Assembly (NCBI GenBank): GCA_010645155.1
Contig: CM021315.1
Location: forward strand, 3,706,136 to 3,770,135
Direction of reading: 5' to 3'
Origin: Tigriopus japonicus
Lineage: Eukaryota; Arthropoda; Copepoda; Harpacticoida; Harpacticidae
DNA length: 64,000 nt
Under the pieces are notes generated by a model that worked only from the letters and a program-made list of their open reading frames with translations, searched no databases and was not told where the DNA came from. Position numbers and translations under genes: made by a program. Shown here piece by piece: positions 1 through 10,938 of this stretch. Positions within the stretch are counted from its first letter, which is position 1. Each line of letters starts with the position of its first letter.

Positions 1-974
1 GGACGATCTCGAAGATGAAAGATCCGGCTCGAAGGACCAAATAATGTCGTGAAGATTTCTCCTCACCGAGTGTTCGTTGTCTCACGACCTTTCACACTTT
101 CGAGAGTTTAAGATAAAAACTGTATTTTCAGCAATAATGGCACAGCACCAAAAAACATACGATCACGTCATTCTCGAATTCTCCACGTACTATCAAAAAA
201 CTAGTTCTCATGAAACATGCCCTAATTGCCCGCAAACATATTGGGCTGGACGAGCAACACAAAAACGAAGAGAAGAAATAGATTGGAAATATCGTCGGAA
301 AAGTACCCTTGTCCTATTTTCCCGCCATCTTAAGGCGTCTACTGACCTGAACTTTTCAACATTCAAAAGTATTATTTTTTTCGAACAAAAAAAAACCGAG
401 CCCAAATATACAAGATATTTTTGCGTTTTATGGCCAATTAATATTTCAATGGTTTTCGTTTGCCATTTTCCGAGCTTGTGTGGCTTAGTAATTTGACGGA
501 AATATCCATCATTTTTTTGTTCTATTTCTTCAATGTTGTTCATAAGTAATTTTCAAGTCCAAGATCAAATGTTTTTCAGCGTATTCAACGTGAAAAAGAA
601 TTGAATTAGTTGCCAAAGTGTACACGACAAAAGGATGTAATTACTTCAAAGTAATCATAAAGGAAGATATTTCGCGTTGTAAGTGTTTGCTTTTGAAACA
701 AAGGTCTGATCAGATATACCAGAAAATTTCGGCCAAATAATCCTTAACTAGGTAAATTGGAAATTAAGAAATGCCATTTCCAATCAAATCTATGTTCACA
801 AAAAGAGTATCTAATAAATGAAGTGTACGGTCAAAACTGGATATCTTGTAAAACCATTGGATATAAGAACGCAGAAATCTTTAGATATGACTACTGCTGT
901 GTTTTGAAGGACAACTAGCACCTGTCAATGGGAAAAGTTGCGTGAGAAATCGTTGAATATCTTGGACATTTTGA
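1..974. other. Non-coding stretch, nothing recognised
   Basis: I see no supported gene, RNA or transposon end here. The open frames on both strands have no recognisable domain and no convincing splice sites. Confidence 0.5.
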
Positions 975-1060
975 GTATTGGCTCAAAATGTTCAAAGACA
1001 ACTCAACTGTAACACAAGTATTGGCTCAATATGTTCAAAGACGACTGAACTGTAACACAA
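975..1060. repeat. Two-copy 43-bp tandem repeat
   Basis: Units 975-1017 and 1018-1060 begin GTATTGGCTCAA and end AACTGTAACACAA, with a few substitutions between them. This is a simple local duplication. Confidence 0.85.
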
Positions 1061-1074
1061 GATTCTTGTTTGGA

Positions 1075-1165
1075 CATACTGAATCATCAGATGTGACTGA
1101 AAACTCTGAAATAGCAACCAGTAATTTGTCCTTCAAAATGAAACACTTGTCCAGCGTAGTATATG
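1075..1165 (+). repeat. Dispersed repeat, copy 1 (partner at 7803-7880)
   Basis: This stretch matches 7803-7880: both read roughly ACTCTGAAAYAGCA, then AATTTGTCCTTCAAAAT-AAACACTTGTCCAGC with small changes. Both are open in the same frame and give similar peptides (SE-A-S-LSFK-KHLSS). It could be a decayed coding piece of an unidentified transposon. Confidence 0.5.
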
Positions 1166-1341
1166 GCATTTATGCATATCTGTGTATAAGAATGACTCGC
1201 AAGTTAAGAAAAAAAATTGTTCACTGAAAAGTACATTAGTATAAAGCAGCCCTAAAAAACTCTCGATATCAGAATAAGATCACTTACGATTTCAATAAAT
1301 GTCTTACATAGTGAATAAAACATTTCAAATAATTTACTCAC

Positions 1342-1560
1342 TTTTGGGGGCATCAGAGTGATCTGGCAGAGTCAGTTGAACGCAACGAGTTTGATCAGGA
1401 ATGGGCATTGCAACCTCACCCATGAGAAAAGTTTCTGAAGAAGTCGAGCCATCCTCAGCCTCAATTAGTCTCAGTAACCAAGAGTGAACCGGATTCAAAA
1501 AGAAGAGTAGGAAGGACAAGTTGTGAGGCATACTTGCCAACACAATAATTGCAGCCAAAA
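1342..1560 (-). CDS. Possible internal exon, unrecognised
   Basis: The minus strand is open here and ends at a good donor (AAAA|GTGAGT at 1341-1336). The peptide has ordinary composition (…FLMGEVAMPIPDQTRCVQL…, …LPDHSDAPK). No domain is recognised, no partner exon was found downstream, and the acceptor is uncertain. It may be an exon of a gene that extends leftward out of the window, or chance. Confidence 0.25.
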
Positions 1561-2077
1561 TGTGTTCCAATTACTTATCCAGGAGAGGCTCTAAATTTTT
1601 CGCTTTGATTACGTAGCAGGGTTGGCAAAGTGTAGCAGCTAAAAAAGGAATGAGTTGCAAAGGTCTGGATTTGAAGGTCTTCTCTGATTTTCGAGTTCCT
1701 CAGGTCCCTCGTTTTGATTGGTCAACTAACACCTTAGCGCCAGCTTGACTTGATGCAGCGCATCTTTGAAGCTTTCATCCCAAGAAAATTATCATTTGAT
1801 GGCTTCTAAACCAGTTATTTTCAATGACTTCAAAATAAAGACTGAAGGGTCAGCAAAATTAAGAAAGTGGGACCCAAACAATTTTATGAAGTTTGAGACA
1901 TAAGATTGGGTTGTCTTGGGGGGTAAACATGTGTTATGGGACGGGGGAAAAGAGAATACAATGTTGAACTTGTAGTTTTCCCGCTTCTTGATCAATACCA
2001 GTTCATACGTTAAAACAACAAAGGAGGCCACCTTCCAGCACAGGATAATACAAATAGTATTTATCCTTTTTCTGTAA

Positions 2078-2236
2078 TAGAGGATTTTAAAACAAGTTGG
2101 AAAAATCAACCAATAGACGGCGTGAAAGAGGGGGCAAGTACTAAGCACTAAGCTCACAAGTCTTTTCTCTTTACTTGCCCAACCTTCCCCACTATCTATT
2201 GGCGTATTTTTTTAAAGCTTAGTTTAAAATCCTCTA
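2078..2236. mobile_element. Short foldback MITE
   Basis: The ends are inverted repeats (TAGAGGATTTTAAAAC at the left, GTTTAAAATCCTCTA at the right). Inner segments also pair imperfectly (AATCAACCAATAGACGG against CTATTGGCG; GGGCAAGTACT against TACTTGCCC). The whole ~160 bp could fold into one hairpin. It has no coding capacity. Confidence 0.65.
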
Positions 2237-2503
2237 TAATGTGTTACTGATATTCACTTGGTGAAATGGAAAGTCCACTCAGGTGTCTTCCTTGAACATA
2301 CTTGGTCCAAAAGTCACTTGTGAGTGATTCATCATCGCTTGAAAATCCGCATGGCCATTCTTCAGCTATGTGTAGAGCATGGGGCAAATGGGAAAGAAAA
2401 TTGTGTGAGTGTGGTCACTTTTGATCACGTTAGGAAGGACCTTTTTCACAGTTTTAAAAGATTTCTATCGTGGTATGCTTTGGCAAAAATGCAATTACAT
2501 AAT

Positions 2504-2555
2504 GATATCAACAGCCAATTCCCTAAGTGGATATCAACAGCTGATTCCTTAAGTG
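2504..2555. repeat. 26-bp tandem duplication
   Basis: GATATCAACAG-C-ATTCC-TAAGTG occurs at 2504-2529 and again at 2530-2555 with three substitutions. Confidence 0.85.
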
Positions 2556-3873
2556 AGGTGGAGTTCTGTTGGGGGAGAAATGAAAAAAAAAATGAAAAAA
2601 AAATTAGATAAATAAAAAAAATGGAATAAAATTCATTCAATGAATTTTTTAAACAAAATTGAGTCTGATTTTCTTCTTAATTATAATGCTCATTGCATTC
2701 AGAGTTGATATTTCACAAGCCTGAAATTGAATTCGGCATTTTTAGAAGACAAAATAAAATAAACCCTAGATAAGCATTTTGCCACAATATCACCCCATCT
2801 TTTCCAGATATCCCCAGGTGGCCAAAAAGTTTTTTTTTACATTTTGCCATGCCTGTTCATAATAACTAAAAACAATGAATAATTTCTCTCTTTGACCAAA
2901 CAAGTACCTCTTTGCTATGAGCAAATAGCAATACTCATAACACAACTATTGTGCTATGAACCAATTGAGTTTTAATATATCTGCAAGACCATATGAAGAG
3001 AAAGGAAGGGATATGAAGCTGTTATGAGAATGAAAAGCACAGACCAAATAAGTGTTTGCAATATGATTCTTGGGTTCAAATTGGTAATAACATTGAAGTA
3101 GGTCGATCAAGGAGAGCAAACTTGTGACTATCAATAATGAAAAAAGGTACTAATACTTCTGAATTTGAATCAAATCCCCACCTTCTCTTGGATTTACGTA
3201 GAGCCTTTACGTACTCTTTGGATAGGATATTCATGTTTTGGGATTCTTATTGTCACAAGAACCGACTCCAGTCTGCAAATGTAATTTAATGCTGATCTAA
3301 AACTAATTCCGTGGTGGTGAGTATTCACTCAGACTGTTAACGCACTGTTTATTCCAATGCAAATTGCCCGTTTTTGCTCTAATAAATCAATTTTCCCAAC
3401 AAATAAACACAAAAAGTAATCAGAGTTGGTCGCAGTATAAGCTATTTCAATTTATTGAATTTCAAATTTGATGAAGACAAATAGTCAGTCCTATTTCCAA
3501 CGAAAATAAGGAGAAAAACTGCTTTTAATTGTTAACATACACTAATTTACGGGTTTTTGGACAAAACAAATCATTTTCCCCCAACCAGTAATGTTCCCGG
3601 TAATGTCCTTTTGGAGTTTTGGCATGCTGAACCAAAACAGACACAAAAATATTTTGAAGGCATTTTCGATCCATCCCCAGTTACTTTCACTTCAATAAAT
3701 ACATAAACAGCAACAAAAATAAAATAACATATTTAATGTCTAAGTCTTCAAATTTGCCTTCAACTTTTAACATTTATCTAAAACGAAGAACTACTCTTTT
3801 TTGACCAGTTGATAGATTCTCGCTTGAAAACAGCATGATGATTTATTCCAAGGTTGCGTGAATGTATTTATGG

Positions 3874-3901
3874 TTAACCTAACCTAACCTGAACTAACCT
3901 A
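3874..3901 (-). repeat. Short interstitial (CCTAA)n telomere-like array
   Basis: About five units of CCTAA, some degenerate, read TTAACCTAACCTAACCT and then GAACTAACCTAA. TTAGG is the usual arthropod telomere unit, so this may be a healed break or a retroelement tail. The flanks at 2640-4050 hold no gene that I can see. Confidence 0.6.
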
Positions 3902-4057
3902 ATATTAACTTCAACTTCATTTATTCCTTTGAAAAAATACATTCCATTTATCAGAGTCATGTAACCTCAAAAAGTTCACATACGTTTTATAACTCAGAGT
4001 TGATACTGGATGTTTCCCAGATTGGCCATTATTTTGAATAATAGCGGATAACTATCC

Positions 4058-4093
4058 CTAACTAATAATATATCTAAATATATTATTAGTTAG
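4058..4093. repeat. Perfect 16-bp AT-rich inverted repeat with 4-nt loop
   Basis: CTAACTAATAATATAT, loop CTAA, then the exact reverse complement. It could form a cruciform. It lies ~120 bp before a LINE fragment. Confidence 0.85.
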
Positions 4094-4210
4094 TTAGTAT
4101 TTATTTTATTATTTACTAATTTTTTTAAACAACCCCACGAAACTTTACACGCATACTTGAAACTCGCTTTATAAAAAATGTGTCATTGCAATGCATGTTC
4201 ATGCAATGCA

Positions 4211-4953
4211 TCAGGACTCAAAATGTTTAGTTCAGGACTTAGAGAAAGTCTACTCTTGGGTTGGCGAGAGTAACATGGCTTGGAACGGGATGAAATTCCG
4301 CACAATGACGTATGGGACGTCCAAATTAGATGTTCCACTCAAAGACAATGGAGGTTGTGATATTGAGCAAGTATCGTCTATGAGGGATTTGGGAGTTGTT
4401 GTTCAAAATGATGGAAAGTTTGATGAGCATATCCAGTTGAAAGTGGGGAAGGCATTTCAAACATGTGGCTGGATCTATCGCACTTTCAAGTCCAGAGATA
4501 GTATTACGATGCTAACTCTGTACAAGTCGATTGTTCAGCCGCATCTTGAATATGCCTCACCCATTTGGGCTCCAATGAGTTCAGCAGGTTTGCAAACGGT
4601 CGAGCAGGTCCAACGATGTTTTACTAAGAACATCACAGGAATGAGAGAGCTCTCGTATAGGGAGAGGCTCAAGAAGTTAGGGCTGTACAGTACTCAGAGA
4701 AGGTATGAAAGGTATCTGATACTGTATGTTTTCAAGAGCATTCATGGGCTCTGTCCTAACCCAGGATTTGAGATCAGTTGTAGCGATCGTAGAGGTTTTA
4801 CGTGCGTTCTGAGAGCACCTCCAAATCCTAAGGAATCAAGGCTAATTCGAACAATGAAGTGCTCCTCTCTTCTTTATCGGGCTCCTTCATTGTTCAATTT
4901 GTTGCCTATTTGCCTTCGTCGGGAATATGTAGGAGTTGATCCCCGAACAGCAT
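4211..4953 (+). mobile_element. LINE family 1, fragment 1 (3' part of RT ORF)
   Basis: This piece is about 90% identical by eye to the LINE at 29585-31996, starting where that copy reads CAGGACTCAAAATGTTTAG (31244). It encodes the C-terminal part of a non-LTR reverse transcriptase ORF, downstream of the YADD motif (…MRDLGVVV.., ..YKSIVQPHLEYASPIWAP.., ..FNLLPICLRREYVG). The frame is open here, including a tryptophan codon where the 29.6-kb copy has TGA. It is truncated at both ends, and at 4953 it abuts a SINE fragment. Confidence 0.9.
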
Positions 4954-5013
4954 CCATGAAACCGAGCTTAGCTCGGACGCGCGTTAATCAAGTGCGCTAC
5001 ACCATCTTCCCTA
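4954..5013 (-). mobile_element. tRNA-like SINE family 2, fragment
   Basis: Read on the minus strand, this is closely similar to the tRNA-like head at 32893 (GGGAAGATGGTGTAGCGCA, a GCGC stem, then CCGAGC…GCTCGG, then TTCATGG). Only the head is present. It is joined directly to the LINE fragment on its left. Confidence 0.65.
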
Positions 5014-5599
5014 GCCTTTTGCCTTTTACCCATATATTTACAAAGTTTGATTTTTTGGCATTTCTTGTACTTCATTAGCAATGTTTCAGCCAACAGAAAA
5101 GCAAAATTGTATTTTTTAAACTTTTTTTTTTGTTTTTGCTTAAAAACTCTTCAGTTTCTTTGACATTTGAGTTTGTCACTGCAATAAATTGATTTGCCAT
5201 TCCAATACACTTTGTTTACCATTCAAGCATTTATTTTTTTCATCCCAACACACTTTCTTTACAATGCCAGCACATTTTTTTCCAATCTAGCGCATTTTGC
5301 TTGCCCTTTTTTCAGCTTGAAAAGCATCTTCTATTTGCTAAAATCTTCAAGCTTACCAATACTAGTTTCAACTAGTTTCACTCTCTTATATTAATTATAC
5401 GATTTTAATATCAGGATGTATAAGTGATGATTATTATAAGCGCTATTTTTGGTTGTTTATCTGAAATTGCAGGAAAGTTAACATAAAAAAGAGAAAAACG
5501 AAAGAGATGGGCCAAAAATGGTCACATTATTTTTGTAACTAATGGTGCAACTTTGAGCTCTAGCTCTGTTATGCTGAATTCTGCTAGAACAGTGTGACA

Positions 5600-5865
5600 C
5601 TACTGTGTTTCCATTAATCCTACAAATCAAAGAAAATACGCCAAATTTCACGATTTTCAGTTAAATACCACCAGAAACTTGTCAAAATGTTTTTCCCCGC
5701 CAAACAGAAATTTTCTAACGCCAGACTGTAACGTAAACCGCCAGAATACCGCCAGATTTTTCCGTCCCGCCAAATAAAAAATATCGCCGCCAGACGAGGC
5801 CTCAAACCGCCAGAAACACCAAAATCTGGCGGGCCAAACCGCCATCTGGCAGCACTGGTGTTGCG
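5600..5865. repeat. CCGCCAGA-rich repeat
   Basis: The motif CCGCCAGA or a near match (also its reverse complement TCTGGCGG) occurs about eight times between 5690 and 5850, in a region more GC-rich than its flanks. The right edge reads CATCTGGCAGCACTGG, which resembles a hAT-type end (CAGTGCTGCC on the other strand). The left end is not clear. Confidence 0.45.
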
Positions 5866-6099
5866 ATACATTGTCAAGAGCTCAAACAATATTGATCGCA
5901 AAAGGACTTTGTTCATTCATGTTTGTTGCGCACCTGCTTCTTTTTCCACATGTTGACAAGTTATGCATGGGAAATTGTTACGTCATCTCAATTCAGTGAT
6001 TAATTTATTTTGAGCCACGCAATTTAAACTATTGTCTATCGCTTCCTTTCTTTGTTCATGTTTGTTGTGCACCTGCTTTTTTTGACATTATGACACATA

Positions 6100-7370
6100 C
6101 AGGGAGGGGCAGAAGTATCCAGACAAAACTTGGATGACGTATATCTCCTGAAGCAAGAGGAATATTTTTTCCCCGCGTTTTTCTGGTTTGACCAAAAACC
6201 GGTTTTGAATGTTTGTTATTTTTTTTGTTTAAATCCGGAAATATGAAGCCCCAGGAACAAAAGCGTAAAGTGATTGCTGAATTGCTCTCGGCTGGCAACG
6301 ACGCCAGAGCCATCATCAAGTCAACCAAGTACCCCAGGGCCACCGTCTACGAGGTCGTGAAGAGGCTGCAGTCTGGCCGGGGGACAGGCCACGCCCCCTG
6401 CGGCCCACACAGGGCAAAAAGCGGACCCCCAGGTTCTTGGCGGGCCTGAGGAGGTCCATCGAGGCCAACCCAGCTGTGTCCATATCGGCCCACGCAGCCA
6501 GGCGGTCCGTGAGCAAGAGGACTGTGGCCTTGGCCGTCAAGGAGGACCTGAACTTGACCTCCTACGTCAGAGGCAGACGCCATCTTCTTACCGAGAAGAT
6601 GAAGGCCACCAGGTTTGAGAGGGGCAAGAAGTTGCGCAGAATCTGCAAGGTCAATCCGAGGACAGTCAGACTTTTCTCAGATGAGTCAATCTTCACGGTG
6701 GATGGCGCGTACAACCCCCAGAACAACCAATGGCTTGCCGTGAACAGAACCGTTGTGCCTCCCATCATGAAGACAAAGAATCCTGCCAAGATTATGGTCT
6801 TTGGCCTCATCAGCAGCAACGGGCAGGTGATGCCAGCCCATGTCTTCCCTCCCAAATTCAGGCTCAACGCGGCCGGGTACGTGGAGCTTCTAAGGAAGGT
6901 TGAGGCTGGCAATCTCGTTCCCACAAGGAACCAAATTCATGTGGATCCAGGACTCTGCTCCGTGTCATGTGTCCAACGTTTCCATGAACTTTTTGAACAG
7001 CAAATTTGACGTAGTGGTCAAGAAAGACGAGCGGCCTTCAAACAGCCCTGACCTCAACCCATGCGACTTCTAGTTGTGGTCCGAGCTGAGGAGGAAGGTC
7101 AACAAGATGCCCCACAACAGCCTGGCGTCTCTGAAGTCGTCCGTGAAGCAGAACATGGCCTCCTTCTCCACGGCCGAGGTCGCCAAAGCCTGCTCGGCCT
7201 TTGTTGGCCAATTGGACACCGTCATTATGGCCAACGGTGACCACATTGAATAAAAATGTTCTTAATTGTTGTCCAAACTTTTTTTGTTAAATACACAAAT
7301 TGGCTAAAAATAGCTCTTGATGCTGTAAATTATGTTCAAAGTTTTGTCCAGATACTTCTGCCCCACTCTG
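6100..7370 (+). mobile_element. maT/mariner-like DNA transposon with intact ends
   Basis: The element is 1271 bp with matching terminal inverted repeats of about 30 bp (left CAGGGAGGGGCAGAAGTATC; the right end reads inward as CAGAGTGGGGCAGAAGTATC). It is flanked by the TA dinucleotides at 6098-6099 and 7371-7372 expected for Tc1/mariner insertion. Its length and ends suit a complete element. Its base composition (GC-rich interior) differs sharply from the flanks, which suggests a recent or transferred origin. Confidence 0.93.
6243..7253 (+). pseudogene. mariner-superfamily transposase, frameshifted
   Basis: The frame starts at ATG 6243 (MKPQEQKRKVIAELL) with an N-terminal helix-turn-helix region (…YPRATVYEVVKRLQSG). 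It shifts near 6400 to a second frame (…RSIEANPAVSISAHAARR), which holds the first catalytic aspartate (FSDESIFTVDG). It shifts again near 6930 to a third frame with QDSAPCHVSNV and NSPDLNPCDF, then an in-frame stop (TAG) before LW. The spacing of the second and third aspartates is 37 residues by my count, as in maT-type (DD37D) elements. It would cut and paste its own element if intact, but at least two frameshifts and a stop make it inactive here. Confidence 0.88.
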
Positions 7371-7802
7371 TAATTACATCCCGGGCCGGAAATTGTGGGA
7401 TTACTGTGTGCTTGATTAGAATTGATTGATTATAGGGGCATCCAAAATCGAGTGCAATCATATACTACTTATATTTACAATATTTAACAGAATATATAAC
7501 AGAAATAACTATTATATATTATCAAATTAATAAAAATGTGTTACAAAAAAGCCTACAATTGACGGTACTTGATGAGACGTGATGAATAATTATAGAAATA
7601 AGGAAGAAATGGTTGAAACGTGGGAAAAATTGCTTGTGAGGTAGGAAAAAATGCTTGAAGAGAAAGACAAAATGCTTTAAAAGAAGGAAAAAAGCTTGAA
7701 AAGTGGGAAAATCCCGTTTATCCCGTTTATTCCTTTTACTACTTGAAGGAAAATCCCGTTTATCCCAAAGGGGATAAACAGGGAGGGGATAATTCCCCCG
7801 AC

Positions 7803-7880
7803 CAACCCTGCACTGAACACTCTGAAACAGCAGCCAGTGATTTGTCCTTCAAAATTAAACACTTATCCAGCCTTGACTGT
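7803..7880 (+). repeat. Dispersed repeat, copy 2 (partner at 1075-1165)
   Basis: See the partner at 1075. The shared core is about 60 bp and keeps the same open frame (…SETAASDLSFKIKHLSS). Just before it, 7700-7790 is a degenerate run of CCCGTTTATCCC-like units. Confidence 0.5.
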
Positions 7881-8172
7881 TGTATCATATTGGGGCGTTT
7901 AGGCTGCTATTTTCAGCTGAAGATTTTCCTGAACAAATCTTTGTTTACTGGTACCTTCCCAGCTCGTGTAATCTTAAAAGTAAGGCTTTTGATCATTCCG
8001 ACATCTAAAAACCCACATTATGCCTAAAGAAACATCAGTTATACTGCACAAAACAAAGGCTGAAACGTGTTGTTGGTTGTGAAAATAAAAAAAAACGATA
8101 GTCGACGGTCGATTGGGAAGTCGATTTCATTCTTTTCCTTGGGATCGCGTCCGTTGCAATAAATCGGAACAA

Positions 8173-8355
8173 GGAAGCCAGAGTGGCCGCGCGTATTAAT
8201 GCGTTCGCTTAAGAGCCGAGTGTAACTGCTTCCCCAGACGGAGTAAGTTCGAATCTTATTGGGGGTCGAATTGAAACTGTCGGGAGTAATCCTTGTTTAC
8301 ATGGAATCGCATTCCTTGTAGCAGTAGTAGAAAATCCGCAACCAATAAAAAAAAA
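8173..8355 (+). mobile_element. SINE family 1, class II tRNA-derived, copy 1
   Basis: The head resembles a Ser/Leu-type tRNA: GCCAGAGTGGCC, a long middle region, then a B-box-like AGTTCGAATCT. A body follows with GGGTCGAATTGAAACTGTCG, and a tail reads CATTCCTTGTAGCAGTAG, then an A-rich end. A second copy in opposite orientation lies at 10441-10622. The tail matches the 3' end of LINE family 1 (58357-58390). The tRNA fold is not intact, so I do not call a tRNA gene. Confidence 0.85.
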
Positions 8356-8571
8356 GCCGTCAAACGTGATTTACCATCAAATTCTAAATCAGATGTCCTC
8401 CATCTGGGGAAATTTGTTAGCCCACAAAGGCGTGTTGGCTGCACAAACTTCAAACATTAAAAGCAATTTATGAACTGGATGTTATATAACTTGGAATTGC
8501 AATTGCATTTCCAGATAATTAAAATTATTGTCATTTGAGATCCAAGTAGTTCTAATCAATTGTTGTTCAGT

Positions 8572-9017
8572 CTAGAGCAGAGTACGGTCATAAAGTGCCC
8601 AATCTAGCGGATTTCATGCGGCAACAGCTCGCAGTTCCCACGATACACATATTTTTGAAGATTGTAAGGGTCATTCATCTTTTTTTTGGGCAAACTCAAG
8701 TGCCTAAAATGTTGATGGTGGAACTCCAAATAGAACCCTAAGTGTTTTTCTGATGAATTTTGTCTAAATTTTGGTATAGATCATACCTGAATTACCTTTC
8801 CAGTAGTCAGGTTTTTCCAATAATTTCAACCAAAAACCAACACAGGTTCATCAACAACACTCAGTCAACATTTGAGGCACTTTAGTTTGTCCAATACTGA
8901 TAGTTGACCGTTGCAACCTTCAAAAATATGTGTATGATGGGAACTGCGAGCTGCCGTCGCATAAACTCCACTAGATGGCGCACTTTATGACCGTACTCTG
9001 TTATTATAGTTCTCTAG
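8572..9017. mobile_element. Non-autonomous element with ~85-bp inverted repeats
   Basis: The left arm (CAGAGTACGGTCATAAAGTG…, with GGCAACAGCTCGCAGTTCCC) pairs with the right arm near 8922-9000 (GGGAACTGCGAGCTGCCG…CACTTTATGACCGTACTCTG). Outer ends share CTAGAG. The interior has no ORF. A related right end occurs at 28170-28270. No clear target duplication was found, so the superfamily is open. Confidence 0.8.
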
Positions 9018-9719
9018 TGCAACCAAAGAATTTGAGATTTTTCAATTACACACCATAATAACATTTCACCGACATAGTAAATCTAGGATCAAATATTTCC
9101 CCCGAATTTTTCATCAAGTCGATTAAATATGTTGAATAACTAATCTATTGGACCAAATGTATCCACATTTTTATCTCAATACACGGGTTGTTAAAAAGAA
9201 ATTCGTCTGTAACTCGTGAATGAAACCATATGTGAACTTTACCTTCTTTGGCTATTATTTGCCAAACGCTTGGCTTGAAAAGTCAGAAAAAGCAATTTCA
9301 CCCAAGTTCAATATTTAAGCGACGACAATTTTTCTCGTGAAGGGCTGTTCATGCAAACTTCGATTTTTCCTCTCTTTCAAAATTTGGCTAAAATAAACAA
9401 TAAGGCGTTAAAAAGGGAATAAAAGCATACTTGTTCAACAATTGTTATCTGCCGCATATTTTTGTGTTTGGTATATTTTTTGTGCTATCAACCGGTGCTG
9501 AGTTACGGACATGGGTTCCTGTTCCGTTTCTAACACATTACCCGTTAAGATTGCAAGTTTTTCCCTCGAGCTCCTTTTTTGGGTGAGTGATTCGGATGGT
9601 CGTTATCAGGATATTTTTATAATTCATTAAAATAAGTAGTTGGTACAACCGGAAAAACCGGAAAGAAAAAATATCGATCACGAAACTGGGCCAGAGTGAT
9701 CCATTACGTTCACTTGCAA
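9018..9719. other. Non-coding stretch, possible decayed MITE
   Basis: No gene is seen. ACGGGTTGTTAAAAAG at ~9184 and the reverse complement of a similar string near 9545 (both with GTAACTC further in) hint at a worn inverted-repeat element, but the match is weak. Confidence 0.35.
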
Positions 9720-10260
9720 CTAAGACCTTACTAACGTTGACTAAAATACCTAATTTTCAGCTCAATCAAACGTCGTTGTCAGAAGATATACTCTTTCAAA
9801 GCTCAGTGCAAATCCTACTGAGAATGAATGATCGATTGGATTGTGGTTGCTAGGGTCGGAGGTGTATCCTCGCCCGGCCAGTGAAGCCAGCCATCACATC
9901 AGTCAGTTTATCCGATAAGCAATCTCTTGCCCAGTGTCAGATTGGTTCTCCGTCAGTGGGTGTGGAATAGCGTCTAAAAGTTTTCCTGAGAGAAGTCGGG
10001 GAGGAGTATCGAACCTGGGACCTCTCTCACCACAGGAAACTACGGCAACCACGACACCACGTCTCCTCCCTCAAGATTCTGCCCTTTTTTTTTTTGGTAA
10101 TAGTACATGCAGAAAGTGTTTTGCCATTGTTTTACCACAAAAGGGAGAGTTCATTCATTATTTGCTCTCTACAGTACAAAGCTTTGAAAAAGCATTACTT
10201 TTCACTCATGCATTTTATTGAGCTTCAAATGAACCGAGAAAAATATCAGCGGAGACCTTG
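9720..10260. mobile_element. Foldback family F copy split by a SINE
   Basis: The left half (9735-9835: TTTCAGCTCAATCAAACGTC, CAGTGCAAATCCTACTGAG) and the right half (10118-10250: TTTTACCACAAAAGGG, GAGTTCATTCATT, GAGCTTCAAAT) align in order with the two halves of the copy at 62748. The intervening ~250 bp is SINE family 3. Confidence 0.7.
9845..10095 (-). mobile_element. SINE family 3, tRNA-like head
   Basis: Read on the minus strand, the head is GGAGACGTGGTGTCGTGGTT with a B-box-like GGTTCGATACTCC about 50 bp later, followed by a body of about 170 bp. A run of A/T lies beside the head. It sits inside a foldback element. I see only one copy, so the family assignment rests on the tRNA-like boxes alone. 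Confidence 0.6.
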
Positions 10261-10440
10261 CGTAGCCAGACCCATCTTGCGTTGATTTTAATCATGGTTG
10301 CCAGGACCAAGGAGTACTCTACCCTGGAGGTAGACTGGGCGCAAGTTCAAGACAACGAAAGGGCGATGCCAGCAAGACATTTCTTTACAGAAAATGAGGT
10401 TCAAAATCATTTTGAGCGATATTTCTGACAGAAAAATATT

Positions 10441-10622
10441 TTTTTTTTTATTGGTTGCGGATTTTCTACTACCGCTACAAGGAATGCGATTCCCTGTAAT
10501 CAAGGATTGCTCCCGACAGCTTCAATCCGACCCCCAACAGGATTCGAACCTACACCGTCTGGGGAAGCACTTACACTCGGCACTTTTAAGAACACGCTAG
10601 TACGTGTGGCCACTGGCTTCCT
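10441..10622 (-). mobile_element. SINE family 1, copy 2
   Basis: The reverse complement runs GGAAGCCAGTGGCCACACGT, a perfect B-box GGTTCGAATCC, GGGGGTCGGATTGAAGCTGT, CATTCCTTGTAGCGGTAGTA and an A-rich tail, matching copy 1 at 8173 over its whole length. Confidence 0.88.
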
Positions 10623-10938
10623 TAAATTCCTAATTGAAAAAAAAATTCCTAATTGCTATATATTTGTGTGTTATTTTCAGCAAGTAAATGTCCCAAAACA
10701 CCAAGAAAGTAAAACTGGACACTTACAAAACTTGAAGATAAAGAAAGAAACATGACAAAACAACACTATGTTTTAGCAACAAAACATAACAAAAACAAGT
10801 ACATATTCCAATGTCCACGAATGTTTTTCTTAGTACTGAGACTGCAATTTATTTATTATCTTGGCCCCTGGGCTGGATTTGGAGGCGTCAAACTGTTTCG
10901 TCTTTTCCTTGCTGTCATAAATTTCAGAGTTCTGTTCT

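Noticed and set aside
4191..5078. A 295-residue host gene
   Set aside because: The body is LINE family 1 and the last ~40 codons read through an antisense SINE fragment.
8180..8275. A tRNA-Ser or tRNA-Leu gene
   Set aside because: The stems do not close, and a second full copy with the same non-tRNA body and tail at 10441 shows it is a SINE.
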